Below are positions 36,438-45,425 of a stretch of DNA of 64,000 nt, piece after piece; position 1 is the stretch's first letter, and every line of letters begins with the position of its first letter. This DNA comes from Chitinophaga sp. 180180018-3 (lineage in GTDB: Bacteria > Bacteroidota > Bacteroidia > Chitinophagales > Chitinophagaceae), in assembly GCF_037893185.1 (NCBI RefSeq), contig NZ_CP140772.1, forward strand, positions 4,464,001-4,528,000, given 5' to 3'. A model generated the notes under the pieces. It searched no databases and was not told the DNA's origin. It saw only the letters and a program-made list of their open reading frames with translations. Position numbers and translations under genes: made by a program.

Positions 36438-39400
36438 CTAGTTCAGACTCCGGAAATCGACCGGTACCAGTTTACTGACCCCCGGTTCCTGCATAGTTAC
36501 GCCATAGATCACGTCTACAGCGGCCATGGTCTGTTTATTATGCGTTACAATAATAAATTGTGAATTATCTGAGAATTTGCGGATCATATTGGTAAACTTG
36601 CCCACGTTGGCATCATCCAGTGGCGCATCCACCTCATCGAGGATACAGAATGGCGCCGGTTTGATGAGGTAAATAGCAAACAGCAATGCAGTAGCCGTCA
36701 GGGTTTTCTCCCCACCAGACAGCTGTGTAATGGCTGCCGGGCGTTTCCCTTTCGGTTTGGCGATGATCTCAATACCGGTATCCGCCAGGTTTTCCGGATC
36801 GCTCAGTATCATATCGCACTGATCTTCTTCGGTAAACAGGGCTTTAAATACCCGGATGAAGTTCTCTTTCACCTGGTTAAAAGTATCCAGGAATTTCTGG
36901 TTGGCGGTCGACTCTACCTCCTGAATAGTAGCCAGCAGCGAGTCTTTCGCATTCACCAGGTCAGTTTTCTGTTCCAGGATGAACTCGTAGCGTTTTTTCA
37001 TCTCCTGAAAAGCTTCGATAGCCGTGGGGTTGATTTCTCCCATATTCTCCATACGCTTCTTCAGTCGCTCGGCACCGGCCTGCAGTTCATCGACCGACTG
37101 ATCGGAGCTGCGCTGTTCATCAATAATTTCATCAAGGTTTACTTTGAATTCCACGCTGAGCCTTTCTTTCATAGAAGTCAGCTGCAGCTTCAGTTCATTC
37201 ACTTTATCCTTGATGGTATTCAGCTGCTGTTCGAGCTGTTCTTTAGCGCGCTGTTTGGTTCTCAGCGTGCTTTCCAGCTCCTGCAGATGGTTACGGAAGT
37301 TGTAATATTCCTGGTCTTTTTCATTGAGGGCTTTTTCTTCCTCTTCGCGCTGGCGGAACAACTCCACCAGGCCATCGTCGGCATGACTCAGCTTTTCCTG
37401 TGCAGCAGCGATGTTGGCCACCGCATCTTCGAGCTGGGTTTTATTGCTGGTGATCTGCACATGCAGATCCGCCAGTTGCTTGCGTTTGAATTCCAGTTCC
37501 TGCTTCAGCGCCTGCACCTTACTTTGCTGGCGGGTATGCTGCAGGTTCTGGTTGTTGAATTGAACGGTGGCCATATTGAACTGTTGTTCGGCTTCCTGGG
37601 CCAGCCTGTCGGCCTCCGTGATGCCATCCTGCAGCTCATTTACACGATCGTTCAGGTTTTCCAGTTCTTCCCTGACACCGGAAATGCTGGCCTGGTTGTT
37701 ATCCAGCGACTGTTGCATTTCCTCGAGTCTTTTATCCCCTGCTTCGATGAGGTGGTGGAAGTTCTCGATCCTGTTTTGCAGGCCGAATAACTGGTTATTC
37801 AACTGATTAACCCTTTCACGGGCAGCGTTGATATTATTTTCATTCAGCTGGCTGTTGTAGCCCAGCACTTCGTTGTGTTTCTCCTGGAGAGCAGTTCTGA
37901 GGCCACTTACCACGGCTTCGAGATCTTTGATTTCGATTTCTAATTTCTCGAGATTTTTAGCACGCCCCAGTTTTTTCCCTTCAAAAAGTCCTACCGAACC
38001 ACCGCTGATATTGTATTTTCCGCGATGCATGCGGCCGGATTTTTCTACCAGCAGTATCCGCTCATCCGCGAGCTGACTGAATTCCAGGCGGGTAAGATCT
38101 TCCCCTATGAATACTTTTCCCAGCAGATATTGGCCGAGGCCTTTGTATTTTTCGTCGATTTCCACCACTTCCAGCGCAGGGATGGTTCCCGGCGGCGCCA
38201 ATAAAGGCGTGGCATCGGTGCGGAACTGATCGAGTATGAAGAAATTAGCTTTCCCTTTTTTGTTGGCGTCGAGCAGCTGGATGGCCTGTACTGCTTCCTG
38301 TACGTTATTGACCACGTAGTAGCTCAGGTATGGCTCCAGCAGATTTTCCACACAGGTGCGGTATTCTTCCTTACAGAAGAAGATGTCGCTCAGTATGGGC
38401 GCGTTATTATTCCAATCCGGATTTTTCTTGAGGAACTTGATACTTTCGGGATAGCCTTCCAGGCTGTCGACCAGCGATTTGAGCAGGTCGAATTCATTCT
38501 TTTTGGCATCCAGGGTACGGTTTTCATCCACGAGGCGATCGCGTAGTCCTTCGATATCCGACTGGGTAGCGAGGATTTTGCTTTTTGTTTCCTCCTGGAA
38601 GCGGACCATATTTTCCAGCTCTGTTTTGGCAGTGTCGAGGGTTTGCTGATGGGTACCTTTTTCCGATTCCAGCTGGGTGATCTGTTGCTGGCGGCCGGTT
38701 TTCTCTTCCTGCAATTGCTGAATGCTGCGTTGGAGGTTGAGTACGGAGGTATCCGCAACGGCTACTTTCTTTTCAGCTTCAAACTGTTGGCGTTGCCAGC
38801 GTTGCTGGTCGTTGCGCAGGGTTTCGAGGCCCTGTTTCTTTTGCTGGAAGCGTTCTTTCTTTTCTTCCACCATATCGCGCAGCGTATCCAGCTCATCGGC
38901 CATGGTTTCAAACACCTCTCCTTCTTCTTCTACCTGTTTCTCTGTAAACTCAATGGAGGTGGTTAATCCCTGTAACTGTCCTTCTGCATTGCCGAGGAAG
39001 TCGCTGATATTTTTTTCCCGTTCGCGTAGATATGTCAGTTGCTGCGAGGCGAGGTTTTTGTCGTTTTCTTTGGTGCGGATCGTTGAAACCAGTTCATTGA
39101 ACGATTTCTGGAGGGTCTGCAGCTCTCTTTCCTTGGCTACAAAATGCAGCTTATCCTGCTCCACGGCGGCTTCTGCTGCAGTTATTTCTGTTTCCAGGGC
39201 CAGTTTCCGGTCGCTTTCCGTTTGTTGGGTATCTGACAGCTCTTTAAAGGTGATATTAAAGCCTTCCAGGGCGGCTTTAGCGAGTTCGATGCTGATTTCC
39301 CGGTACTCCTTTTTCACTTCATAGAAGCGTTCGGCTTTACGGGCCTGGCTTTCCAGCGTTTTGAGGTTATTATTGATTTCAAACAACAGATCCTCAATAC

Positions 39401-39968
39401 GGTTCAGATCGCCTTCAGTAGCATCCAGCTTGGTTTTCGCTTCTTTTTTACGGGTTTTGTAGATGGAAATCCCGGCGGCCTGTTCCAACATGCGCCGGCG
39501 GCTGTTTTCCTTGTCTTTGATGATATCGTCTACCATCCCCAGTTCAATGATGGCGTAGGAGTCGGTACTCACGCCGGTATCCATGAACAGGTTATGAATA
39601 TCTTTCAAACGGCAGGCAACATCATTCAGCCGGTATTCACTATCGCCGTTTTTGTAGAATTTACGTGTAATCGTCACCGTGGTAAATTCGGTGGGCAGTA
39701 CGTTCTTGGTATTCTCGAAAGTAAGGCTAACTTCCGCCATACCGCTGGCGGAGCGGCTTTTGGAGCCATTGAATACAAGTCCGGCCTGGTTTTCCGATCT
39801 GAGGTTGCTGATCTTATGCTCCCCGATTACCCAGCGAATGGAGTCGATGATATTACTTTTACCGCAACCGTTAGGTCCAATTACGCCCGTGATCCCTTCA
39901 TCAAACTGTAAAACGGTTTTATCAGCAAAACTTTTAAAGCCTTTAATTTCTAGTGTTTTTAAGCGCAC
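36438..39968 (-). CDS. smc: Chromosome segregation protein SMC
   Basis: A 1176-residue condensin ATPase. Walker A is GPNGCGKS (residues 31-38), followed by two long coiled coils (about 170-500 and 670-1000), a hinge (about 520-660, starting LEGYPESIKFLKKN), and the C-terminal ATPase half with the signature TQLSGGEKTLTATALL and Walker B FCILDEVDAPLDD. It organises and segregates the chromosome with ScpA and ScpB. The start codon is GTG (MRLKTLEIKGFKSF), chosen because it gives the family N-terminus. An exact -7 promoter match lies 27 nt upstream. Confidence 0.96.
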   Translation of the reverse strand: MRLKTLEIKGFKSFADKTVLQFDEGITGVIGPNGCGKSNIIDSIRWVIGEHKISNLRSENQAGLVFNGSKSRSASGMAEVSLTFENTKNVLPTEFTTVTITRKFYKNGDSEYRLNDVACRLKDIHNLFMDTGVSTDSYAIIELGMVDDIIKDKENSRRRMLEQAAGISIYKTRKKEAKTKLDATEGDLNRIEDLLFEINNNLKTLESQARKAERFYEVKKEYREISIELAKAALEGFNITFKELSDTQQTESDRKLALETEITAAEAAVEQDKLHFVAKERELQTLQKSFNELVSTIRTKENDKNLASQQLTYLREREKNISDFLGNAEGQLQGLTTSIEFTEKQVEEEGEVFETMADELDTLRDMVEEKKERFQQKKQGLETLRNDQQRWQRQQFEAEKKVAVADTSVLNLQRSIQQLQEEKTGRQQQITQLESEKGTHQQTLDTAKTELENMVRFQEETKSKILATQSDIEGLRDRLVDENRTLDAKKNEFDLLKSLVDSLEGYPESIKFLKKNPDWNNNAPILSDIFFCKEEYRTCVENLLEPYLSYYVVNNVQEAVQAIQLLDANKKGKANFFILDQFRTDATPLLAPPGTIPALEVVEIDEKYKGLGQYLLGKVFIGEDLTRLEFSQLADERILLVEKSGRMHRGKYNISGGSVGLFEGKKLGRAKNLEKLEIEIKDLEAVVSGLRTALQEKHNEVLGYNSQLNENNINAARERVNQLNNQLFGLQNRIENFHHLIEAGDKRLEEMQQSLDNNQASISGVREELENLNDRVNELQDGITEADRLAQEAEQQFNMATVQFNNQNLQHTRQQSKVQALKQELEFKRKQLADLHVQITSNKTQLEDAVANIAAAQEKLSHADDGLVELFRQREEEEKALNEKDQEYYNFRNHLQELESTLRTKQRAKEQLEQQLNTIKDKVNELKLQLTSMKERLSVEFKVNLDEIIDEQRSSDQSVDELQAGAERLKKRMENMGEINPTAIEAFQEMKKRYEFILEQKTDLVNAKDSLLATIQEVESTANQKFLDTFNQVKENFIRVFKALFTEEDQCDMILSDPENLADTGIEIIAKPKGKRPAAITQLSGGEKTLTATALLFAIYLIKPAPFCILDEVDAPLDDANVGKFTNMIRKFSDNSQFIIVTHNKQTMAAVDVIYGVTMQEPGVSKLVPVDFRSLN

Positions 39969-39995
39969 GTCGTACTCCGGAGTTTTTTAAGGCGT

Positions 39996-40003
39996 CAAAG
40001 ATA
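39996..40003 (-). promoter_or_regulatory. -7 promoter element of smc
   Basis: The minus strand reads TATCTTTG, an exact TAnnTTTG match, 27 nt before the GTG start at 39968. Confidence 0.55.
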
Positions 40004-40168
40004 TAATTTTACCCGAATCAAAAGTAATTTAAGCGAGATGCCAGAATGTATCGCAATTTTTTATACACAGTTCCCGCCTGATCGCCTCTTTTCCGGAAAA
40101 ACATTCACCATTTAAGAGACTGATTATAAATATAGTAAAAAGAACAATTGGAATTTAACAGGATGGGG

Positions 40169-40236
40169 GAAAATAGCTGTTAGCTGTCAGCTGTCAGTTG
40201 CCAGCCGCCGGCAACTGACAGCTAACAGCTATTTTC
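40169..40236. repeat. Word-built palindrome between divergent genes (AGCTGT type)
   Basis: Left arm 40169-40202 and right arm 40210-40236 match perfectly (27 nt) except that the left arm has one extra 7-nt word, CTGTCAG. The arms are built of TAGCTGT and CAGCTGT words. It lacks the GCGAAGAC core. It ends one base before the -7 promoter element of the FUSC gene. Confidence 0.88.
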
Positions 40237-40237
40237 T

Positions 40238-40245
40238 TATCTTTG
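40238..40245 (+). promoter_or_regulatory. -7 promoter element of the FUSC gene
   Basis: TATCTTTG is an exact TAnnTTTG match. It overlaps the first possible (TTG) start of the reading frame at 40243, so translation must begin downstream. Confidence 0.55.
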
Positions 40246-40266
40246 CCGCTCAAAACCCGGAATCGC

Positions 40267-42489
40267 TTGCGTAGAGAACAGCAGATCAACGAAATCAAAA
40301 ATTTCCTTTACAGTTATCATTTCAGCAACGGTATGCGTACTACCATCAGCGTGGTAGTTCCTTCGCTGGTATTTGCCTGGTTTGGGCAGCTGGGATTGGG
40401 TATTGCCGCATCGATGGGAGGTTTGTGTACGGCGCTCTGCGATGTGCCGGGCACGATCATTCACAAGCGGAATGGTCTTATCATCAGTACCATCCTCATT
40501 TTCCTGACAGCGCTGGGCACCGGTCTGCTGATGCCTTATCATGCGCTGATGACGATCTGGATAGCGGTTTGCTGTTTCGTATATGCGATGATGCTGGTTT
40601 ATGGCAACCGGGGAGGCAACATAGGCACTGGCTGTTTGCTTGTGATGGTATCTATACTGGGTGAGCCTCAATTGACGCCCCAGCTGACACTGCTGCATTC
40701 CTCGATGGTACTGCTGGGAAGCATCTGGTATGCGACGCTGGCGCTGATTCTATGGCAGATACGGCCTTACCTCAACGTACAGCAGGCCCTGGGCGATTGC
40801 ATCCTGCAAACAGCCCGCTACCTGGAGCTGAGGGCTAATTTCTATACTCCCGGTGTGGATGTCACCGAAAATTATAAACAGGTGCTGGCCCAGCAGGTGG
40901 TCGTGAATGAGAAACAGGAGAATGTAAGGGAACAGCTGCTGAAAAGAAGGGCTGCCCAGCAGGGCACTACCAGCATCAATAAAAGCATGGTGCTTATTTT
41001 CCTGGATATGGTAGACCTCCAGGAACAGATCATGGCCTCCCAAACCGATTATAACGCGTTGCAGGCCGATTTTAAGGAGCAGGATATCCTTGAAAAGTTC
41101 CATGCCCTGATCATGGAATTTGCCCAGGAGCTGCGGAACATCGGTATGGCCGTGGCATCCGGACAACGTTCGCTGCCCCGTGCCAACCTGAAGTTTGAGA
41201 TGGAAAAGGTAAAGCAGGCCATCGCCGATATCACCCTGCAACTGCCCACCCTCAAGGAAAGAACCCGTACCATTCCGCTTACCAACATCCTGCAAAACCT
41301 GCAGGATATGGCGCAACGTATTTATAACCTCCACCGTCTGACCCGGCTGGAGCGACTGAAAGACGAATCCATAGATCCCAGGCTGGAGCTGTCGAAGTTT
41401 ACAACACGCCAGAAATACGACTTCGAAACCTTCCGCGATAACCTGACGTTTAAATCGCATATCTTCCGCCATGCCCTGCGGGTGAGCATTGCCACGGTAA
41501 CGGGCTATACCCTGGGCCTGGTGTTTCAGCTGGACCGGGTTTACTGGATACTGCTGACAATTGTAGTGATCCTGAAACCGGGATTCGGCCTCACCAAATC
41601 CAGGAGCATACAGCGGCTTATCGGAACCGTTACCGGTGCGCTCTTTGCCGCCGGCGTGCTGTATCTTACCCAGAACAACACCGTGATCTTTGTGATGATG
41701 CTGCTCTGTATTCTGGGCGCCTATAGTTTCATGAGCTTCAAATACACGCTGAGTGTATTTTTTGTGACGCCTTTCGTCATCTTCCTGTTGCATCTGCTGC
41801 ACCCTGCCGATCTGCTGAACGTGACGCAGCGGGTGCTGGATACCTTCATCGGCGGAGGTATTGCCTTCGTGGCTAATATGCTGCTGTGGCCAGCCTGGGA
41901 GCGCAGCTTCCTGCCAGATTACATGAAGAAAATGATGGAAACCAACCGCCGGTATTTTGAGCTGGTGATGCGGGCCTATTCCAATGAACAGGTATCTGTT
42001 ACGGATTTTAAGCTCGCACGTAAAGATAATTACGTGGCGACGGCCAATATGATGTCGGCTTTCCAGCGGATGCTGTCGGAGCCCAAGAGCAAACAAAAGA
42101 ATGCCTCACAGATATATCACTACGTGGTGCTGAGTCATACGCTTACCTCGCACACCGCCACCCTGGCGGCTTACAACCTGCATCACGGCGTGCAGTTTCC
42201 CCGGCCTGAATACCGGGAGATCACTGATTATCTGCTCCATTACATGGATCAGCTGGCGCTGATGACCAATCCGGCGAATGCAACTGATGTTACCATTTCT
42301 CCGCAGGTACATGCCTTCGACCGGCTGGATGCGCATCTTGAAAACCTGGTACAGCTGCGGCAGCAGGAGATTAATGAAGGCAAGGGAGCTACTGCGACAA
42401 GAGATGAGATGCTGGAGACGAAGCAGGTGCATGATCAGCTGGTGACGATATTGAATTTGCTGAGGGAGATGAAGAAGGCGTTTAGTTGA
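40267..42489 (+). CDS. FUSC family membrane protein (YccS/YhfK-like)
   Basis: About 740 residues, an inner-membrane protein of the FUSC superfamily related to aromatic acid and fusaric acid exporters. Two blocks of hydrophobic helices (about 30-170 and 410-540) each precede a soluble helical domain; LDRVYWILLTIVVILKPGFG is the typical second-block motif. Likely an efflux component, substrate unknown. The frame is open from 40243, but that TTG lies in the promoter element; the TTG at 40267 (then RREQQINEIKNFLYS) or the ATG at 40333 is the probable start. Divergent from smc. Confidence 0.85.
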   Translation: MRREQQINEIKNFLYSYHFSNGMRTTISVVVPSLVFAWFGQLGLGIAASMGGLCTALCDVPGTIIHKRNGLIISTILIFLTALGTGLLMPYHALMTIWIAVCCFVYAMMLVYGNRGGNIGTGCLLVMVSILGEPQLTPQLTLLHSSMVLLGSIWYATLALILWQIRPYLNVQQALGDCILQTARYLELRANFYTPGVDVTENYKQVLAQQVVVNEKQENVREQLLKRRAAQQGTTSINKSMVLIFLDMVDLQEQIMASQTDYNALQADFKEQDILEKFHALIMEFAQELRNIGMAVASGQRSLPRANLKFEMEKVKQAIADITLQLPTLKERTRTIPLTNILQNLQDMAQRIYNLHRLTRLERLKDESIDPRLELSKFTTRQKYDFETFRDNLTFKSHIFRHALRVSIATVTGYTLGLVFQLDRVYWILLTIVVILKPGFGLTKSRSIQRLIGTVTGALFAAGVLYLTQNNTVIFVMMLLCILGAYSFMSFKYTLSVFFVTPFVIFLLHLLHPADLLNVTQRVLDTFIGGGIAFVANMLLWPAWERSFLPDYMKKMMETNRRYFELVMRAYSNEQVSVTDFKLARKDNYVATANMMSAFQRMLSEPKSKQKNASQIYHYVVLSHTLTSHTATLAAYNLHHGVQFPRPEYREITDYLLHYMDQLALMTNPANATDVTISPQVHAFDRLDAHLENLVQLRQQEINEGKGATATRDEMLETKQVHDQLVTILNLLREMKKAFS

Positions 42490-42713
42490 TGGGGGGATAG
42501 TTTGGTTAAAAATCCGGGGGACCAGGAAAGACAACAATCAGTTTTGCAGGATTTTTTTAAAGACAGTTAAAATACTATCAAAATTGTTGTAGCAACGATA
42601 ATATGATATATTTTCATATACTTACAACTATTTGATCTGCAAATCATTGCAGGGGTATACTTCGGTTCTCATTCGGTCTTCCTCAGACCATCCTCAGAGT
42701 ATGCTCAGAATAT

Positions 42714-42754
42714 CCTTGTCTCGTCCGTGTCTCGTCCTTGTCTCGTCCTTGTCC
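42714..42754. repeat. Tandem 11-nt repeat
   Basis: CCTTGTCTCGT is repeated three and a half times with one substitution (second unit CCGTG). Directly before it, CTCAGA occurs three times about every 12-13 nt (42680-42710). No gene covers the stretch, which lies about 30 nt after the stop of the neighbouring minus-strand gene and 225 nt after the FUSC stop. Confidence 0.75.
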
Positions 42755-42783
42755 AAAACCAGTACTTTTTTCGCAATTGAACA

Positions 42784-43368
42784 CTAATCTTTTATCAAAT
42801 GAACTATTGATTTTATAACTATGTGCTTCATTTTATTGCGTTCATATTTGGTAATAGCGGTTGCCCCCAAAGATTGCAACGCTGCAGGAGATATTGTTAC
42901 ATTACCATAAGAAAGACTGGTGTCTTTTTTCCAATGATAGGAGTATCCACCTCCAATACCGGTAAATTTTAAATCGAAGGCGCCATATTGGCCTGTTAAT
43001 GCTGGCAATATGCTATCGGAATCCAAAAGTAGCAGATGAACTGCAGCGATCTTTTTTTCAAAAACCGAAAATGCGATAAGCTTTATTGTTCCTGATGTAT
43101 CCGTCTTAAGAATGTAATTGATCTTAAAGGGAATGAAATACATTTCAATGCTAAATGGATCTTTTAGTGAATCAATGGGAGTTAGCCCCCTGATCGTACT
43201 AACACTATCACCGAGATGATAGTTATTCAGTATTTTGATACCTAAGGGCATTGATGATTGCTGAGCTTTTACCGACACTGCAAAAAGCAGGAACGGTAAT
43301 ATAAAAAGTACCCCAGGTGCATATCCATTCCAGTATAAGCGTCTAATATCGCAGATAAACTCGATCAT
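42784..43368 (-). CDS. Secreted protein of unknown function
   Basis: A 194-residue protein with a hydrophobic stretch VLFILPFLLFAVSVKAQQ that fits a signal peptide cleaved after AQA-like SVKA, preceded by an unusually long N-region (MIEFICDIRRLYWNGYAPG). A later internal start could give a more normal signal peptide, but none with ATG is evident. The mature part is beta-rich, with ILNNYHLGD, FSIEMYFIPFKINYIL and GYSYHWKKDTSLSYG. No family recognised. Probably periplasmic or exported. Confidence 0.65.
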   Translation of the reverse strand: MIEFICDIRRLYWNGYAPGVLFILPFLLFAVSVKAQQSSMPLGIKILNNYHLGDSVSTIRGLTPIDSLKDPFSIEMYFIPFKINYILKTDTSGTIKLIAFSVFEKKIAAVHLLLLDSDSILPALTGQYGAFDLKFTGIGGGYSYHWKKDTSLSYGNVTISPAALQSLGATAITKYERNKMKHIVIKSIVHLIKD

Positions 43369-43537
43369 GGACTTAATCCGGTTTAATACCTGTGATAGAA
43401 ATTACAAATTTCCGAGGATATTGATATAAGACGATGTTTTAAAAAGTGTCATCGTCTATTAACAATAGACTTACCTCCCTGAAGATAAACATCCAATAAC
43501 GCTGAGTCGCTCCATTTAGTTTTTTAGTCTATTTACG

Positions 43538-45142
43538 CTAAACACTCAAAACCTCCTTCCCCTTCTCCAAAATCAACAACATATCACTCACCGGGTTCAT
43601 CGCAGCCAGCAGCCGATCAAAGAAAGCCGGCCCCTCCTGCGCATACCACGGCAGAAAATTCTCTTTCCGCTCCTGCAGCGAACCAGCAGGGAATAATTTA
43701 CTACGTATCTGACGAATCTGGTCCGTTTGCCAGGTGAATTTCTTCTTTTCTGCACGCAGAAATTTATGCTCCAGCTTACCAATAGATTTCAGCGCTTTTT
43801 TTCGCTCAGACGCCGTAGTGGCTACCAGCGTTACATCTATGCTGCGGGCCTTTTCTTCCAATGCATCGAAGAGATGATCGATGGCGGCGTATTCATCTTT
43901 TAGCACCAGCGCTGCATTCGTATGCTGCTTCACATAGTCGTTCACGATATCTTCCGCTGGCTGGAACAAAGTAACAACCGGAACCCCCAACTTACGTAAA
44001 CGGGTACACGACATTTCGTCTGTCAGCAACAAGGAGTTTCTAAGCAACAATATTGGATATGGTACTTTGTAGTGGGCAAACAGCTGTTTCAGCTCCAGCC
44101 AGTAAGCGATTTCACCGCCCCCGCCGATGAAGGCGATATTCGGCAGAATCGTTTCCTGGAACATGCCCCTCAGGATAACGTTCGGGCTGAAGCGCTCAGG
44201 GTGAGCTTCCAGCTCTGCCATCAACTCAGCGGCGTTGGAGCTCAATGAGGTGTGTAATACTTTCCACTGGTCTCCTTCCCGGACGATCCGCTCCCGGGAT
44301 CCATCCTGCAAATAAAAAAGATTAATCTCCCGGGGGTTGGCCTGTACTTTATAATGTTGGGAAAGTTTTTCCAGGGTATTATTTACAATGCCAAAAGATG
44401 CCTGATTAAACAATTCATCCTTTATAACAGGAACGTATAAACGTTTCAGCGCGGAGTTATCCGGAACCAGGGTCACAAGGCCGAAACGCCCGAACAGCTG
44501 GTGTACGAGGTAAAGGGTTGCATCCTGTATGTTGGGGTGCTCCAGATAGGCTTTGCTCAGCAGTTCTATCAACTCAGCGCCATGCACAGCATATCCCAGC
44601 ATCCGTTTTATTTCTTCAATCAGCAGCTCCAGACCCTCCGGGTTCATACGGCCCACGGCTCCCTGCTGATTGGTTTTCCAGGTAAGCGTTTGCCCTTCCA
44701 GGTAGATGCTGCCCAGTTCATCAAGGTCCGCATCTTCGCTGCCCATATAATACACCGGTACAAAATCGAATTGCGGGTATTGCTGTTTGAGGGAAGTGCT
44801 CAGCTTAATGGTTTGCAGAATTTTATAAACGAAATAAAGATAACCGGTGAAAATATTAGGCTGATGGGCCGTACATACCGTAAAGGTGCCTGGCTTCAGC
44901 AATGCGGTAATATTATCCTGAACTGCCTTCTCTGGAGGCAACGGTTGGTATTGTTGTTCTAATGCGGCTACCAGCGCGGCCCTGGGTGTATCGAACTGCT
45001 GCCGGGCGTTGATGGCTGCAGCAAAATCAGGATGTACAGGGGAATAAGTGTAAAATGATTTGATTTGCGGATGTTCAGCTAAAAAATCTGTGACCAGCTG
45101 GTTGAAATAACCAGTTTTCCCATAAGGAATATACTCCAGCAT
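43538..45142 (-). CDS. bshC: Bacillithiol synthase, cysteine-adding enzyme
   Basis: A 534-residue BshC, which joins cysteine to glucosaminyl-malate in the last step of bacillithiol synthesis. Family segments are LEYIPYGKTGYFNQLV at the N-terminus, TVCTAHQPNIFTGYLYFVYK (substrate pocket), VYYMGSEDADLDELGSI, and AFIGGGGEIAYWLELK. The C-terminal coiled coil (about 440-510) is present. The ATG at 45142 was chosen over a TTG nine codons earlier since the family starts at MLEYIPYG. Bacillithiol is known from Bacteroidota. bshA and bshB are not in the window. Confidence 0.95.
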   Translation of the reverse strand: MLEYIPYGKTGYFNQLVTDFLAEHPQIKSFYTYSPVHPDFAAAINARQQFDTPRAALVAALEQQYQPLPPEKAVQDNITALLKPGTFTVCTAHQPNIFTGYLYFVYKILQTIKLSTSLKQQYPQFDFVPVYYMGSEDADLDELGSIYLEGQTLTWKTNQQGAVGRMNPEGLELLIEEIKRMLGYAVHGAELIELLSKAYLEHPNIQDATLYLVHQLFGRFGLVTLVPDNSALKRLYVPVIKDELFNQASFGIVNNTLEKLSQHYKVQANPREINLFYLQDGSRERIVREGDQWKVLHTSLSSNAAELMAELEAHPERFSPNVILRGMFQETILPNIAFIGGGGEIAYWLELKQLFAHYKVPYPILLLRNSLLLTDEMSCTRLRKLGVPVVTLFQPAEDIVNDYVKQHTNAALVLKDEYAAIDHLFDALEEKARSIDVTLVATTASERKKALKSIGKLEHKFLRAEKKKFTWQTDQIRQIRSKLFPAGSLQERKENFLPWYAQEGPAFFDRLLAAMNPVSDMLLILEKGKEVLSV

Positions 45143-45425
45143 ATTATGTTCCGAATTACAAATGATCAATGTTTAAACGATGCAGTGCCAATACATCGAA
45201 ATTTTTGAATGTACGAAGTTAGGTAAATACTTAATTGGTTGAACAGAATATTGGTTGATTGGTAGATATAATGTAGATTTATCGCCTATTGAAAAACCGC
45301 ACCTCTGAAAAGTTGTTGTTTTGTATGACCCAACGTGATGGCCAAAATGCCTGGTAACCCTATGTCATCATGCTTCTTTACAGCAGCCGGAGTGTGTATA
45401 ATATCTATCTCTAAATACGTCACTA

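Noticed and set aside
40750..42096. 448-codon open frame antisense to the FUSC gene
   Set aside because: His- and Gln-rich translation without domain resemblance, wholly within the real gene.
42714..42754. CRISPR array
   Set aside because: The 11-nt units are directly adjacent with no spacers.
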